Program-made: the position numbers and the translations under genes
The notes under the pieces: generated by a model
Database searches by the model: none
What the model saw: only the letters and a program-made list of their open reading frames with translations
What the model was told of the DNA's origin: nothing
Source: Pleurotus ostreatus/Saccharomyces cerevisiae fusant
Taxonomy: Eukaryota; Opisthokonta
NCBI GenBank assembly: GCA_024196135.1
Contig: JAMQCK010000034.1
Coordinates: 83,598-147,597, forward strand
Direction: 5' to 3'
DNA: 64,000 nucleotides
Shown here: positions 1 to 10,312 of the stretch, piece by piece
Numbering within the stretch: the stretch's first letter is position 1
Layout of the letters: every line of letters begins with the position of its first letter

Positions 1-905
1 GGGAGATGTCGTTAGCATCAGCTCGATCACATCTTCCACCGTGACAAGATCGCAAGAAAGAGAGCTGAACCCACCAATCGCGCGCGACAGATGATCCCCC
101 TGCAGCGTCTTGACGTCCTTGATCTCGAACGAGTCGAGGTAGAGGTCGTCCATGCGGAGGAGCGCGATCGCGTCCTGGACGTCGAAGCCGAGGGCGAAGG
201 CCTTGACGAAGTCGGCGCCCTTTTGAATGGCGCCGATGTCTTTTGTGTGTTCGGAGGTCTGTGGGGAGGGGAGAAGAGAGTAAAGAGGGGAGAGGTAAGG
301 GAGGGAGGGGGTGAGAGGGGGGGGAGGGGAAGAGATGGTGAGTAAAGGTAGCGCAATCGTTAAGGCTCGACCACTCACCCGCATCTCCACGCATCGCCGC
401 TGCACGTTCATGCGCACTTGGAGGCCGAGGAGCTCCGTCATGGGTCCGAAGATGTTGATCCATTCGCGCTTGAGGGGGGACATGCGGTGTGGGGGAATGG
501 GGATGCGGCGCGACTCGGATTTCAAGCGTGATTGGCCGGCGTTGGCGGGGAGGGCGGGGAATGAGGGGGCTGAGAGGAGATACAAGGGAGACGGGTATGC
601 CAAGGAAGGGCGTTGGGGGAAGGAAAGGGACGAGAGGCAGTGAGTATATCGCACAGAATGAATGGAGGGGAAGTGTCTGTCAGTCCTCTGATTAGATTGA
701 CTGAAGAATCTTTCGTACCTTCAATCTGCGGTCCCTCTTGCTCCTCCATCTCCTCGTCAGCGTCCTCCATTGGCGACTCGTCCCCCGAGTCGCGCATCTC
801 AGTGTCCTCCGCGATCCTGGCCTTATTCTTGGGTACTGCCGCCTGATTCTTCAGAGTCGAGGGACCCGCGGGGGACTCGGGGGTAGTGACGTGCGTGGCG
901 ACCAT
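1..905 (-). CDS. pno1: Pno1/Dim2 KH-domain pre-40S assembly factor, 3'-truncated by window edge
   Basis: Exons 905-719, 569-379 and 258-75. A fourth exon must lie beyond position 1, because a donor GTGGGT at 74 opens an intron that runs off the window. The start is the ATG at 905; the frame is open further upstream but that part does not look conserved. The first 60 or so residues are acidic and disordered (EDTEMRDSGDESP). The second exon carries the family signature IPIPPHRMSPLKREW. The third carries the divergent first KH region and the start of the second KH domain, ending in GDHLSRAIG just where the GKGGK loop is expected. By family knowledge Pno1 binds the 3' end of 18S pre-rRNA with Nob1 in the nucleolus and nucleus. 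Family assignment is firm; the C-terminus cannot be seen. Confidence 0.93.
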
Positions 906-1506
906 GACGGTGGGATAACAGCGTGAATAGATTGGTTGGAAGTACGCGCGACGGTGAGGGGAATGTGTGATGAAGCTCGAGGCGGGGAATGAGGGTAGCA
1001 AAATGATTGATCTTGGACGATCGGATCGGTTGAAATGGGCCGGATGCCGAAGCTGGACTTACAATTGGCCTTGGTCCTAAACCGGTCCCAAGGTTGGGTC
1101 ACTGTCTCATCTGTGTGCTGCGGGACCTAGTCCGCCCTTTTGCTTCATTGATTTGACTGATGTGGGCGCGTCTCAGTGAGGCTCCTTATGCCTCCCGCTA
1201 GCGGTTGGACTTTGTCTGTTACACACTTGCTCTTGTGCTTGGTGGACCGAACTCGGGCTCAGACGAATGAAAGGGTACAACAGCAGGCGATAAATAGCCC
1301 AATAAATAGTACCGAAGCCATACACCCAATATAAATAAACCGTAGTACAGCGTAGCGGGAGACAGCAGTGAAGCGGCCTCCCTCATCGGTGGTGCTGTTG
1401 GTACAGACACGAGATGCCCTGCGGCGTACACTTCGTCGAAACGATAGTACAGTGCGGTTACACCTGATAGTACATCGCAGTGCAGGTCGACAGGATGTCG
1501 ATGCAC
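906..1506. other. intergenic, 5' of pno1 and 3' of the DPBB gene
   Basis: No convincing coding frame. The part next to 1289-1310 lies in the probable 3' UTR of the downstream minus-strand gene and, read on that strand, contains two ATTTA pentamers within TATTTAT contexts. Confidence 0.5.
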
Positions 1507-2060
1507 TTAGACGAAGTGCCAGTCGACGTCGATGTTGCCCTCGCCGAGCGCGGCGAGCTGCGAGAACGCGGTGCTCGAAAGGTCGAGGCCGTTGGCGGCG
1601 CAGCCAGGGCAAAGGTCGGCCACGGTGACGGTGACAGACTTGCCGGCGTCTGAGGATGATGGTCAGCGTCGAGTGAGATGGGAGTGCGTTGGAGTGGGGT
1701 GAGTTCGAATCTGACAGAGAGACTTACGCGTCGCAACGAGCTGCTTGCCGCCTGAAGTGGTGTTAGCCTCTACGCAGTACTGCGACGGAAAGCAGGACTT
1801 ACAGTTAGCACCAGAGAGGTACTGGTCGGCAGAGAGGGCGACGATCATGTCCGTGTTCTGCAGGACGTTACCGCAGGCGCCGTAGCCGCCGTTCGGGTCG
1901 TAGTAGGTGGCTAGCAAATTCGTCAGCCCAACGCCCCCTTCTCCACTGTAAGCATTGTCGACTCACCCCGACCGAGGTTACGCGCCTCAAGGACACGGGT
2001 GGGCGCGGCGAACGCGGCACCGGAGAGAGTAAGGAAGGCGACAGCGAGCTTGGCGAACAT
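1507..2060 (-). CDS. small secreted RlpA-like double-psi beta-barrel protein
   Basis: Exons 2060-1967, 1910-1803, 1751-1728 (24 nt) and 1649-1507; 122 residues. Residues 1-19 form a signal peptide (FAKLAVAFLTLSGAAFA) with likely cleavage before APTRV. The mature part is one DPBB domain: ATYYDPNGGYGACGN at about 32-46, then VTVTVADLCPGC, and the closing FSQLAALGEGNIDVDW. These are the hallmarks of RlpA/barwin/expansin-related secreted proteins of fungi, which bind or loosen cell-wall polymers or inhibit proteases; the exact ligand is not predictable here. Cysteines occur in pairs (GACGN, NCGG, DLCPGC), fitting an oxidised extracellular fold. A TATA box lies about 140 nt upstream. Family assignment is firm, function is inferred. 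Confidence 0.92.
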
Positions 2061-2198
2061 CGTGAATGTGTTGTGTTGAGGTAAAGGGTGAAGGAAAGTG
2101 AGGAGCGGGTGTGCGGCTCGAAAGGGCTACTTGAGGAAAGTGAAAAGTAGGAGAGAAGCTGAAGTTGATGAGGAAACTGAGGGCGAATGCTGCCCTCC

Positions 2199-2205
2199 TT
2201 ATATA
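2199..2205 (-). promoter_or_regulatory. TATA box of the DPBB gene
   Basis: TATATAA on the minus strand, followed by GGAGGG, about 140 nt before the ATG at 2060. A clear TATA element suits a small, highly expressed secreted protein gene. Confidence 0.6.
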
Positions 2206-3072
2206 CCCGCCCATACCCCCACCTTACTCACCTCACTTACCTTCACGGTGAATTGGACCCGACCTTTCCGGCAGCGAAACCTACGTGAGGAGGGTCACGC
2301 ACCGTAGCGGGACGTGCCCGCTGCGCAGAGGACGAATACGGCAAAGTCAAACCTCGCCCCCCGCTACTCAAAGCAGCCCCCGCAGGTGCGCACCGTATGC
2401 ACCCCGCACGCGCCGGCCTCGGGCGTCCCCCGGCGCTTGCAAGGTCGACCTTCCGGATTTGTCGGACGCGCTATTGTGACAGGGTCGGGATGTCTGGGCT
2501 AGCAGGCAGTGCATTGTCAGGTCGGTAACGCGATGCGTCCAGCGGTAGCACTACGCGACAGCCGTTTGAGCTTACGGGCTACTGACGCGATGCTCGTGGA
2601 TTGTGCACGCATTTTCGCGGATTGTGCGCCCATCCTCGTACGATCTGTGTATATCGATCAGTAGCGTGCAATGGGAGGCGAGCCTGACGCACGGGGAGGG
2701 CAATTTTGCGAGGCACAGGGAGGTGCGGGCACATACCTCGAATTGTGTGCGCGTACCGTGTATTGAATCAGGTTTGTCGAGCGGCGGTTTCCGAAACGGA
2801 TGAGCCTCGTCGGCAGTCACAAGCGAGGTGACAATAGTACGGCAGCTTCCCGAGGCAGATGTTGGTCGACGAAAAGCCATGACTGGCCCGGAATGCCATG
2901 AGCAAGCTGAGATGCCAGGAGCGGCCGCGTGTCGACATGACGAGGAGCTATTCAGCCGCGGCAGCTAGGCGCTAGGGTTTCGCAAAGAGAGGCTAGACTG
3001 ATGAGGGGATCCTTACCCATCGACTTACAATGAACTTGGCGTACAACATGCAACGGTCTCACCCAGGTCTGC

Positions 3073-3098
3073 GCAAGCTTGGCAAGCTTCGCAAGCTT
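3073..3098. repeat. three GCAAGCTT copies at 9-bp spacing
   Basis: GCAAGCTT occurs at 3073, 3082 and 3091, each separated by a single base, giving three palindromic AAGCTT cores in phase. It lies about 200 bp past the ADGF stop codon, in that gene's probable 3' flank. Confidence 0.7.
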
Positions 3099-3279
3099 AG
3101 AATGTGTGTTTATAGGACTGGAGGTTGAGCTCCACGATGTCCCGCCTAGCGCCCAGCGTTGGATCAAGGAAACAATCCTGCCCGTAGATATACATCTTCA
3201 AGGGAGTGTCACGTCAAGGAATGGACTGTAACGGTTGACCTGGGACTCACTAAGTACTCGTGTCCCAATTATGGCGATC

Positions 3280-5469
3280 TCACACGCCCGCCTCCTGCCC
3301 GTACTTCTCGACAATCATGTCTATGTATGCGTCCCATCTGCGCTGCCAAGACATGAGCGCAACCACTTTTTCCTCATCGGCGAGGCAGGAAAACTATGTA
3401 GATATCGTTAGCGACGCTGGCGACCTTACAGCTCCTACATTCACCTTGATGCTGTCCTTCGCCAGCTCACCCAATGTAATCAGGCCGTTCTGCTCGCTCG
3501 CCGCCAGAACCTATTGCTCGGCGTAAGCATTGAAAAGTACTATTGACTATATGGCTGTCGGCGAACGTACCTGGAAGTAATCATACGTGAGACCCATGTT
3601 GCCAAAGACAGCGGGGTCGTCGCTGCACAGCGCGACTGGCAGCCCATTGTTGATCATGATGGGGAGCGGGTGCATGGGCATCGACGAGGTCAAGCGCTGG
3701 TCACATGTGAGTAATGAGGCCACGTCCATCGAATACATAGGAACCTACCAGCACCTCGTTCGATATAGGGCAAACCTCGATGCAGATTTGTCGCTCGCGG
3801 CATATTTCCATGATTTTCGGGTGCTTGACGATTGAGAAGCTGTGCGCCAGCTAGTTGAGAAAACATCGTTTTGTTATAGAATATGAAGCGTACCCATGTC
3901 CGATGCGCTTCGTCCCCAGAAGCACCGCGTCGTACAAATTATCATCCGGCTCTGATCCGTCTCCAAGCGTCTCCCCAGCATGGAAGATGAACGGGATGCG
4001 CTGGTCTTCCGGCAACCCTGCCGCCTCTTGCATAGCGGGGAATCTCAGGAGCACTTCAGCGTAGTACTTGAGAGGATGTAGCACGTTCTCGTCGCCGACG
4101 AGATCGAAGCCTACGTCGAAGTAAAGATTTGTATGGAAAGCATCGGTAGAGGATGACTCACCGGCAATTAGATGCGGGAACTCCTTTTTGAGGGCGATGC
4201 AGTCCTGCAGGTACCACTCGAGTTCTTCAGGGGTGATGAAGCGTACAGTGGAATATATGATCTGGCGTATGTCATTGTATCGGCAGGTTAATTTCGACGA
4301 AAGATATGCAGCGTACCTTTGCTCCTACGAAGTCATTACCTTGTTGCATGGAGTACTCCTTGACCTCGCTGAGGATTCTATCGAAGACAACAAGCCAATC
4401 ACGATGCGGGATATTCTCTAGCCCATCTGCGCCGGTCATGAATCTGTCAAGGGTAAGCAAGGGGGTTATATAGGGTCAAGAAATAGCACCTAGCAAGGAA
4501 GTTGATGCGAGGCTCGACGTATGATATGCCGTCCTCAGCCGAGGTGAGCAGGGATTTCCGTATATATTTCTCGAAGATGGGCATATGATAGATGATGCCC
4601 TGGGTACCGGCGTCAGCAATTTGACCTCGAGTCTCAATTATGTGCTTACATGGGTAGCACGGAACGTCGTCATGAATTTCTGCCATATCTACAGAGAAAG
4701 TGTCAGCGACCACGCGGGAGGCACTAACTCGTGCTTTCGATGGAAGAACGGGGACCTTCGTCAGGGTGTTGTGTGTGCCATACGCTTCGGATGGGTTGAT
4801 CATCATGGTACGCAAAGCCCACTTATCGAAGCCCGCGGGGCCTCCGTTAACGAAATTATCCCGTGCAGAGACGATGGGAACCCATGATTCCGCAGGAGCT
4901 TCTTCCAGGCTGGCGTAGATCGTGGAGTCTGACTGAGGGATGACGGCGAATTGCGGCACATTGGACGTCAGGGTAGCGGGGTCCAGAGAGCGGGTGATAC
5001 GTATGTGCATCCCAGGAGTCTCTATCGCATATTGCAAGAGGATGTTTACATCGACCGTCGCATCGAGATGCGCGTGAAGTAGTCCGCCCTTCGGCATCTA
5101 GACGAGAGTCAGCGCTCATTCATGTGCGCCTATTTGTAGGAAAACACCTTTTGTAGGATTTCGAACAGCGTAGTTTGTTCAATAATCTTCTTTCCTGAAG
5201 ATGGGGCTTGTTACACGTTCTATGACGACGCAAAAGGTATATATACCTGTCAGAAATTCCATACCAGGGAAAGGATGAGGAATCGCTTCATGAGGAGCTG
5301 CCCATATCCCTTCTGCTTCTTTCTTGCGGATGGCCCGAATGATTTTCTCAGCCTTCTGCTCCGCTGAAGATATAGGAGGGCGCTGGGAGTCCCTCCTCAG
5401 GCTCCTATCTGAGGCTATCAACGCCTGTCTTGCTGCTTGCCATTCTGCGACCAGGTCGGATGGCGCCAT
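3280..5469 (-). CDS. ADGF-type adenosine deaminase
   Basis: Twelve exons: 5469-5247, 5194-5148, 5097-4729, 4688-4650, 4599-4490, 4443-4317, 4261-4162, 4110-3894, 3839-3749, 3696-3571, 3510-3445 and 3393-3280; 542 residues. Start chosen at ATG 5469 (CATCATGG context). Metal and catalytic residues of the adenosine deaminase superfamily are present: HAH at 98-100 in GGLLHAHLDAT, HAGE at 382-385, GHGFSIVKHP just after, and SDDP at 466-469. The order and length match the CECR1/ADGF branch, which converts adenosine to inosine. Animal ADGFs are secreted, but here the N-terminus (MAPSDLVAEWQAARQAL) has no signal peptide, so an intracellular purine-salvage role is more likely. All exon junctions restore conserved family sequence, so the model is strong. 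Confidence 0.92.
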
Positions 5470-5830
5470 GATGGCAGCGGATGAAGGACATCTCCACACG
5501 GTCGCACCGCCAGAGGTCCCGCGGCCCGTGCGGGAACTGCCGAGGCATTCACCGAGATATCAGCAATATCATAGTTCGTTACCTCGTATGCAGGACGTGC
5601 TGGGAGGGAGTTCGTCATTGTGGACCTTGCTTTCCATTATCAGACGTGATGATGATTGCAGACAAACTGCAAGTCCAAGAAACGCGCGGCGTTATGGACG
5701 CGGCGATTCCCACGCTCAGGTGGTTGATCTTCGCAGGTCAACGGGTCACTTACAACCTTCTGCTCAGTGTGGAGTTACGCAGAGAATATGAGTACAGACA
5801 TGATAGAACGATACATGACACAACGATATG
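5470..5830. other. short intergenic between ADGF start and ymr1 stop
   Basis: 361 bp between two minus-strand genes. It should hold the ymr1 3' UTR and the ADGF promoter. No TATA box or other motif stands out. Confidence 0.5.
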
Positions 5831-8811
5831 CTATCCTAGACCTACCCCCAAAGGATCAATGTCCTTCTCCGGTTTGGCCTCCGGTTCGACCTTCGTAGGT
5901 TGCGGCTTATCCTCGATTGTCAAAGAGTCAAAGCTGAATGGTGCCCGCACAGTCGAGGCTACTGGAGAGGGTGCCGTAGAGGACGCTGAGGTCGACGGAA
6001 CGACGTAAGATGCCGACAAAGGCTCTACCGATGGTGTCGCCTCAGTCGCCCAAGGTGAAGCCGCAGGTTGCGTCGACGGAGGCGTAGGGGACGACAACGA
6101 TCTTGAGAGCCGTCCCACCGGGGCATCCAGCAACCGCGCCTTCGGCGTCGACTCTTCATCGACCCGCCACGGGTTCTCGAAGATGGACGGAATCTTCGGC
6201 GACGCCGGCGTGGTAGTCGCCCACGGGTTCGTGTTCACCGGCGGGACGGGCGCAGTGCTCGGCGACCACGACGCCGTCATCGCAGGGTTCGACGACGTCG
6301 ACTCCTCAGCCTCGTCTGGCCACGTACCCGCACCCAGTGGACGCCCAGTCAGCTCGGCCTCCTTCGGCGTCTGCGCGGAGCCCTCTTTCCCGGCGTTCGC
6401 GTTGTACGCCTCCTGCACAGCCGACAGCGCCGCGGTCGCATTTGACGACAGGCGGCCCCACATCGACTTCATGCCCCCGCTCAGATCCGCTGCTCGAATG
6501 CCTTGTCGTCCCTGCCCTTGACTCGTTGGCTTCAGCGAGAAGTTCGACCCAGTGTTGCCAAACGGCCGGAAACTCTCCGCTGTCGAGATTGGGCGCTGCT
6601 GGGCGGGCAATGGGTCGGGCGTGCGCGAGCGCGGAGTAGGCGATGTCGCGCGAGGATCAAGACTGACCGCTGAACGCGAGGGCGAGGGGGGCAGCGGCAC
6701 CTTGGACGGCGTCGCAATGCGCAGCACCGGATCCTCCTCAACGCTTTCTACCGGCCCCACGACCTCCGCCCCCTTCGCCTGCTCGACCACGATCCGCCCG
6801 TTCATCTCCTCGTCAGACCGCCCGTATAACTCATGCCAAAACCGCACGTCCTTTGGATTCGGGAACAACACCCCCATATCCCGCCCCTTCGGATCGTCCA
6901 ACGTCGGGTCGTACGTCGGATTCGTGTTCTTCTCCATCTCCTCCGGCGAGTTCATGAAGTCCCACACGCTCACCGAGCGCTCGCACGGCGGCGCGCCCAG
7001 TTCCTCGTGCACCGTCCTTCTCTCGCGCTCTGAGTTGAAGAGGAACGTGCCGAACTGGCAGGAGTAGAGGTGGTAGTAGATCTGGTGCAGGAAGCGCTGA
7101 TTGAATTCGAAGCGGTCGGGGAACTGCCGTTGGATCTGCCGGACAGTCTCTAGGAATTGGTGGAAGACGGGGCTGGTCTCCTTGAGGTGGCTCTGCGAGG
7201 CAAAGCGGTTTTGCACGGAGGCGAAGAAGGCCTGGGCAGCTTCGGCGCCAGTTGGGTTGTTGACGGGCTCTGGTGTTGATACGAAGAACTTGTCCGATGA
7301 TAGGTGCCCACAGCGATCCAGGAACTTGTGGCCGAAGGAAACCCAGTCCTTCTCGATGAGGACCTCGAAGCCCTTGATCGTCCGGTAGTACGGGTCTAAG
7401 CAGAGCTGCGCCAGGGATGAAAGCTGTGAAGTACGATCCCACCCGTCGGAGCAATGTACGAGAACATGCGAGTTGTTGACATGCACATTCCGAGCGACCA
7501 GAACGACGCCTTCCAGGATCGCAGATATATGCCGTAGCCATCCCGATCGTCGTAGAGCTTGCCGGTCTAAGACTGCCAGTCGTGGTAGGGAGTCCTGCAG
7601 GTCATTGTTGATGCTAGCGAGAAGCATATCAGCCTCTCGCAGAGCTTCCACCACTTTGCCTAGGGACTCCCGCATCGTATGAATGTGGTCAATTCCGAGG
7701 TACGCCTTGCGAGCGTCCTTATAGTGGTCCATGTTCTCCGTCCCAGCGCCCTTTGCCGTGTTAGCGACAGCATTCGTGGTCGGACGGGCATCGATGATCA
7801 TGTTCGTAGACTGGGCGCCGTATATGGAACCACTAGCCACCCGAGCATCGGGCGCGATATGTGAATGGAATGCGGCCTCAACGAGCTTCTCGTCCTGGAT
7901 GGATCGATTCTGTGTGATGCCGACCATAGGTTGAGAAGACCTAGTGATGGATCCCTGGGGCGCACACGTCAGTGGGCCGTACTCGTTGCTGCACACGCTA
8001 CACGCACATAGTTCGCCCAATGCAGATACGTCAGCACCGGTATTCGAGCCTTGCTCCTGTACTTCGAGGCATACTGCAGCGTCGCGTCGCTGATTCGCGT
8101 TGGAACCACCATGCGGGCAGGGTAAGTGGGGCAGAACTAGAGGCGCTGAACAGCATCGATAAGCGGCAGACGCACGGCAGCACAGGCGCCGCACCGAGTA
8201 GTCTTTGTTGATGTCAGTGAAGCGCCAGGCCTTTGAGCGCGTACCGACCCCCATGCGACCGAATTCTGCGCGCGGGGAGTATATCGACCAGCCATCGGAG
8301 GTGGGGAAGGGTGGGTTGGGGGTGTAGAAGAAGGCGTAGAGCTGGGTGACAGAGGCTGGAGGCAAATGTCAATGCACTGAGCAGAACGCATGTACCATGG
8401 CAACGCACTGGCTACTGTGAGCTCCTTCACGCTCTCGAAGACATCTGTCGCGCTCTTGTCGCCGTCGAACGCGAGGGAGAACGTCTCAAAGGTGCGTTGA
8501 TGGAAGGTCAATGGACATTGTCCACTGATCGTCTGAGGGAGCTTCGTGACGAGGGATATAAGTGGGTAGGGTATCTATATCTGTTTCAGCCATTCCATCC
8601 ATATAACCTTGATATCTGGGCACTTACCCACAGTTCCTTCTGTTCCGCGTCGTCGAAATGGAAGATGAGATGATGCGCTGTGAGATGGACCGTCCCCTTC
8701 GAGGTAACCCCATTGCGGATGCAGGCAACATCGCTGACCTGTTCATCGCTTTCAGTAGTAACTCATGGGCTTCAGTTGCTCCGCTACCTTTGTCACTCTT
8801 ATGGCGTCCAT
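5831..8811 (-). CDS. YMR1: myotubularin-family phosphoinositide 3-phosphatase (Ymr1)
   Basis: Exons 8811-8788 (24 nt), 8738-8628, 8574-8409, 8355-8195, 8136-8008 and 7954-5831; 904 residues. The N-terminal PH-GRAM region (MDAIRVTKVSDVACIRNG, then TAHHLIFHFDDAEQKELW) leads into the myotubularin catalytic domain (ALPKDYS-type FTDINKDYS, RSSQPMVGITQNRS). The CX5R active site is CSDGWDR at residues 365-371, codons near 7453, intact. The family removes the 3-phosphate of PI3P and PI(3,5)P2 on endosomes and vacuoles. After about residue 560 comes a 340-residue low-complexity Ser/Pro/Thr-rich tail with repeated NPW motifs (NTNPWAT, ENPWRV, SPWATE), much longer than in yeast Ymr1 and possibly a docking region. 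Family call is certain; the tail's role is inference. Confidence 0.95.
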
Positions 8812-9546
8812 CTAGCCGTCGAGTACGCGCTCAAGCCGCCTCATCAGCGATCGACGCGTGTTTCCCACGACCGGGCTCTGCCATTGTTCAACTTTCGGCG
8901 TACCAATTCTGCCTCTTCTGTGCAGCACTCCAGCTCAGTTCAGCTAGGCAAGTTCTGCACGCATCTTGATGCATCCACTGGAAGTAGTAGCGGAGCAGCA
9001 AGATCCTGAGGTCAAGGTTGAAGGTTGAATTGTCTTCAATGAAGGCTAGACGAGGCGCTTGGCAAGGGACTGGCGAACACCGCCGATAGATATCTCAAGC
9101 AAATCGGGAGGATTGATACAAATGCACAAAGACCTTGGTCAAGACCCTCACAGCTGTGGCGAACCATCACGAACGCCGGAACAGAGGAGTCAAACAAGAC
9201 GGGCTAGCCGTGCGAAACCTGCTCGGATACACCCGAACCTGCTCTGGACCGCGGTCCACACGTGCCGGTGTGGGTCCAAAAGACCATCGCCTTGTCGACG
9301 CCCGACCTCGATTCACAGGCTGGGTCGTGCTCGCAATCTCGCCTCCATCAAGCGCGTCTATGCATCCCGAATCCTAGACCCGCTTCGGGAAGAGGCGGGG
9401 AAGGAGGTGGGGGTGGGGGAGTATATAATGAAAGAAGCAGGCCCCTTGCTTCTCCATCGCAGAGCCAGTTCCGCACTCGCACCCATCCGCACCAACACAC
9501 CCTTCGAGCTTTAGCTCTAAACCACCCCACCAACCACCCATCCACA
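8812..9546. other. divergent intergenic between ymr1 and the microprotein gene
   Basis: 735 bp serving both genes. The right-hand 170 bp is the microprotein promoter described separately. The remainder shows no coding features. Confidence 0.5.
9384..9429 (+). promoter_or_regulatory. core promoter of microprotein gene copy A, shared with copy B
   Basis: TTCGGGAAGAGGCGGGG begins at 9384, followed by two G-runs (GGGGGTGGGGG) and the TATA box TATATAAT at 9422-9429, 125 nt before the ATG. The same succession, almost base for base, precedes the second copy at 32232-32188. TTCGGGAA is a TTCnnGAA heat-shock-element half-pair and the G-runs resemble STRE or GC-box sites, so stress control is a reasonable inference. 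Confidence 0.7.
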
Positions 9547-9839
9547 ATGCTAGGCCACAGCCTCACCTCCACCTGGGCTAATGCCTTCGCCGGCCGCGCT
9601 CGGGTATGTGGCAATCCACTTTCGGTGCCACCAACTTCCTGACCACCTCCCTGCAGTCATTTGGCGTCTGGGTCACCCTCGAATCCCTCATCGCAGGCGG
9701 CATCTTCGCCATGTACGGCCGCTCGACGTGAGTTGCTGCCTTCGCTTTTACGCGCCAGCAAAGTGCTGACCGGATCTTCAGTATGCAAGCTGCTCGGCTA
9801 CGTGCCTCTGAGCGCATCGCAAACTCTTCCCGGCATTGA
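9547..9839 (+). CDS. 61-residue single-pass membrane microprotein, copy A, unknown function
   Basis: Exons 9547-9603, 9657-9727 and 9782-9839. The protein starts MLGHSLTSTWANAFAGRAR, then a hydrophobic helix FGVWVTLESLIAGGIFAMYG, then a basic tail ending ASERIANSSRH. I do not recognise the family. Reality of the gene rests on a second copy at 31762-32073 on the opposite strand with the same three-exon structure, identical lengths for exon 1 (57 nt) and exon 2 (71 nt), 37 of 42 identical residues over those two exons and diverged synonymous codons, which indicates selection on the protein. The shape (short amphipathic N-terminus, one helix, basic C-terminus) would suit an inner mitochondrial or ER membrane microprotein, but this is inference. 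Confidence 0.85.
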
Positions 9840-10312
9840 TACACCCGATCCATGATACCTGATCATTATGGGCATGGCCCTGTAAATTATTGTACGAACA
9901 AGTCGACCTCTGTATGATATCTTAATGCACGCACCCTTTGGAGATCTCTCTTCGTCTGAACAACCCGTCTGTCCATGCCTGTGCTGAGCGCTGGGCTTTC
10001 GCAAGAGGTTGAAGATTGCAATCGATCATGCATTGCAATGTGGCGATAATATACATTCACTGACCGTACAGTGTCATTTTGTGAGCGACGTAGACTGCTG
10101 CCAACTACTGAGCGCTGAGGCCCAGTTGACTGCACGAAGTTTGCCCCATGAGCCAGGCAGAGTGACCATACGCCACGAACAAGGTCGTCTCCGCCACAAA
10201 GGCCGTATCGTGGCAACATACACCCTTCCCCGACCACACTTACTCAACTAGTGGTCTCCCCCGCGGCGTACCATGGCAGGAAGCTCAAGGCCACAGAGCA
10301 CGCTGAGCGCGT
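9840..10312. other. convergent intergenic between microprotein copy A and gcd7
   Basis: 473 bp between two converging genes, probably 3' UTRs only. No coding or structural signal seen. Confidence 0.5.

Larger units (their letters stand above)
2061..3279. other. intergenic, 1.2 kb
   Basis: Apart from the TATA box and a short AAGCTT-bearing tandem repeat, I see no gene. The longest frames lack splice structure and resemble no known family. Confidence 0.5.

Noticed and set aside
3841..3860. Alternative acceptor CTAG before exon 9 of the ADGF gene
   Set aside because: It puts the exon out of frame; the acceptor ACAG at 3841-3840 restores the conserved GHGFSIVKHP.
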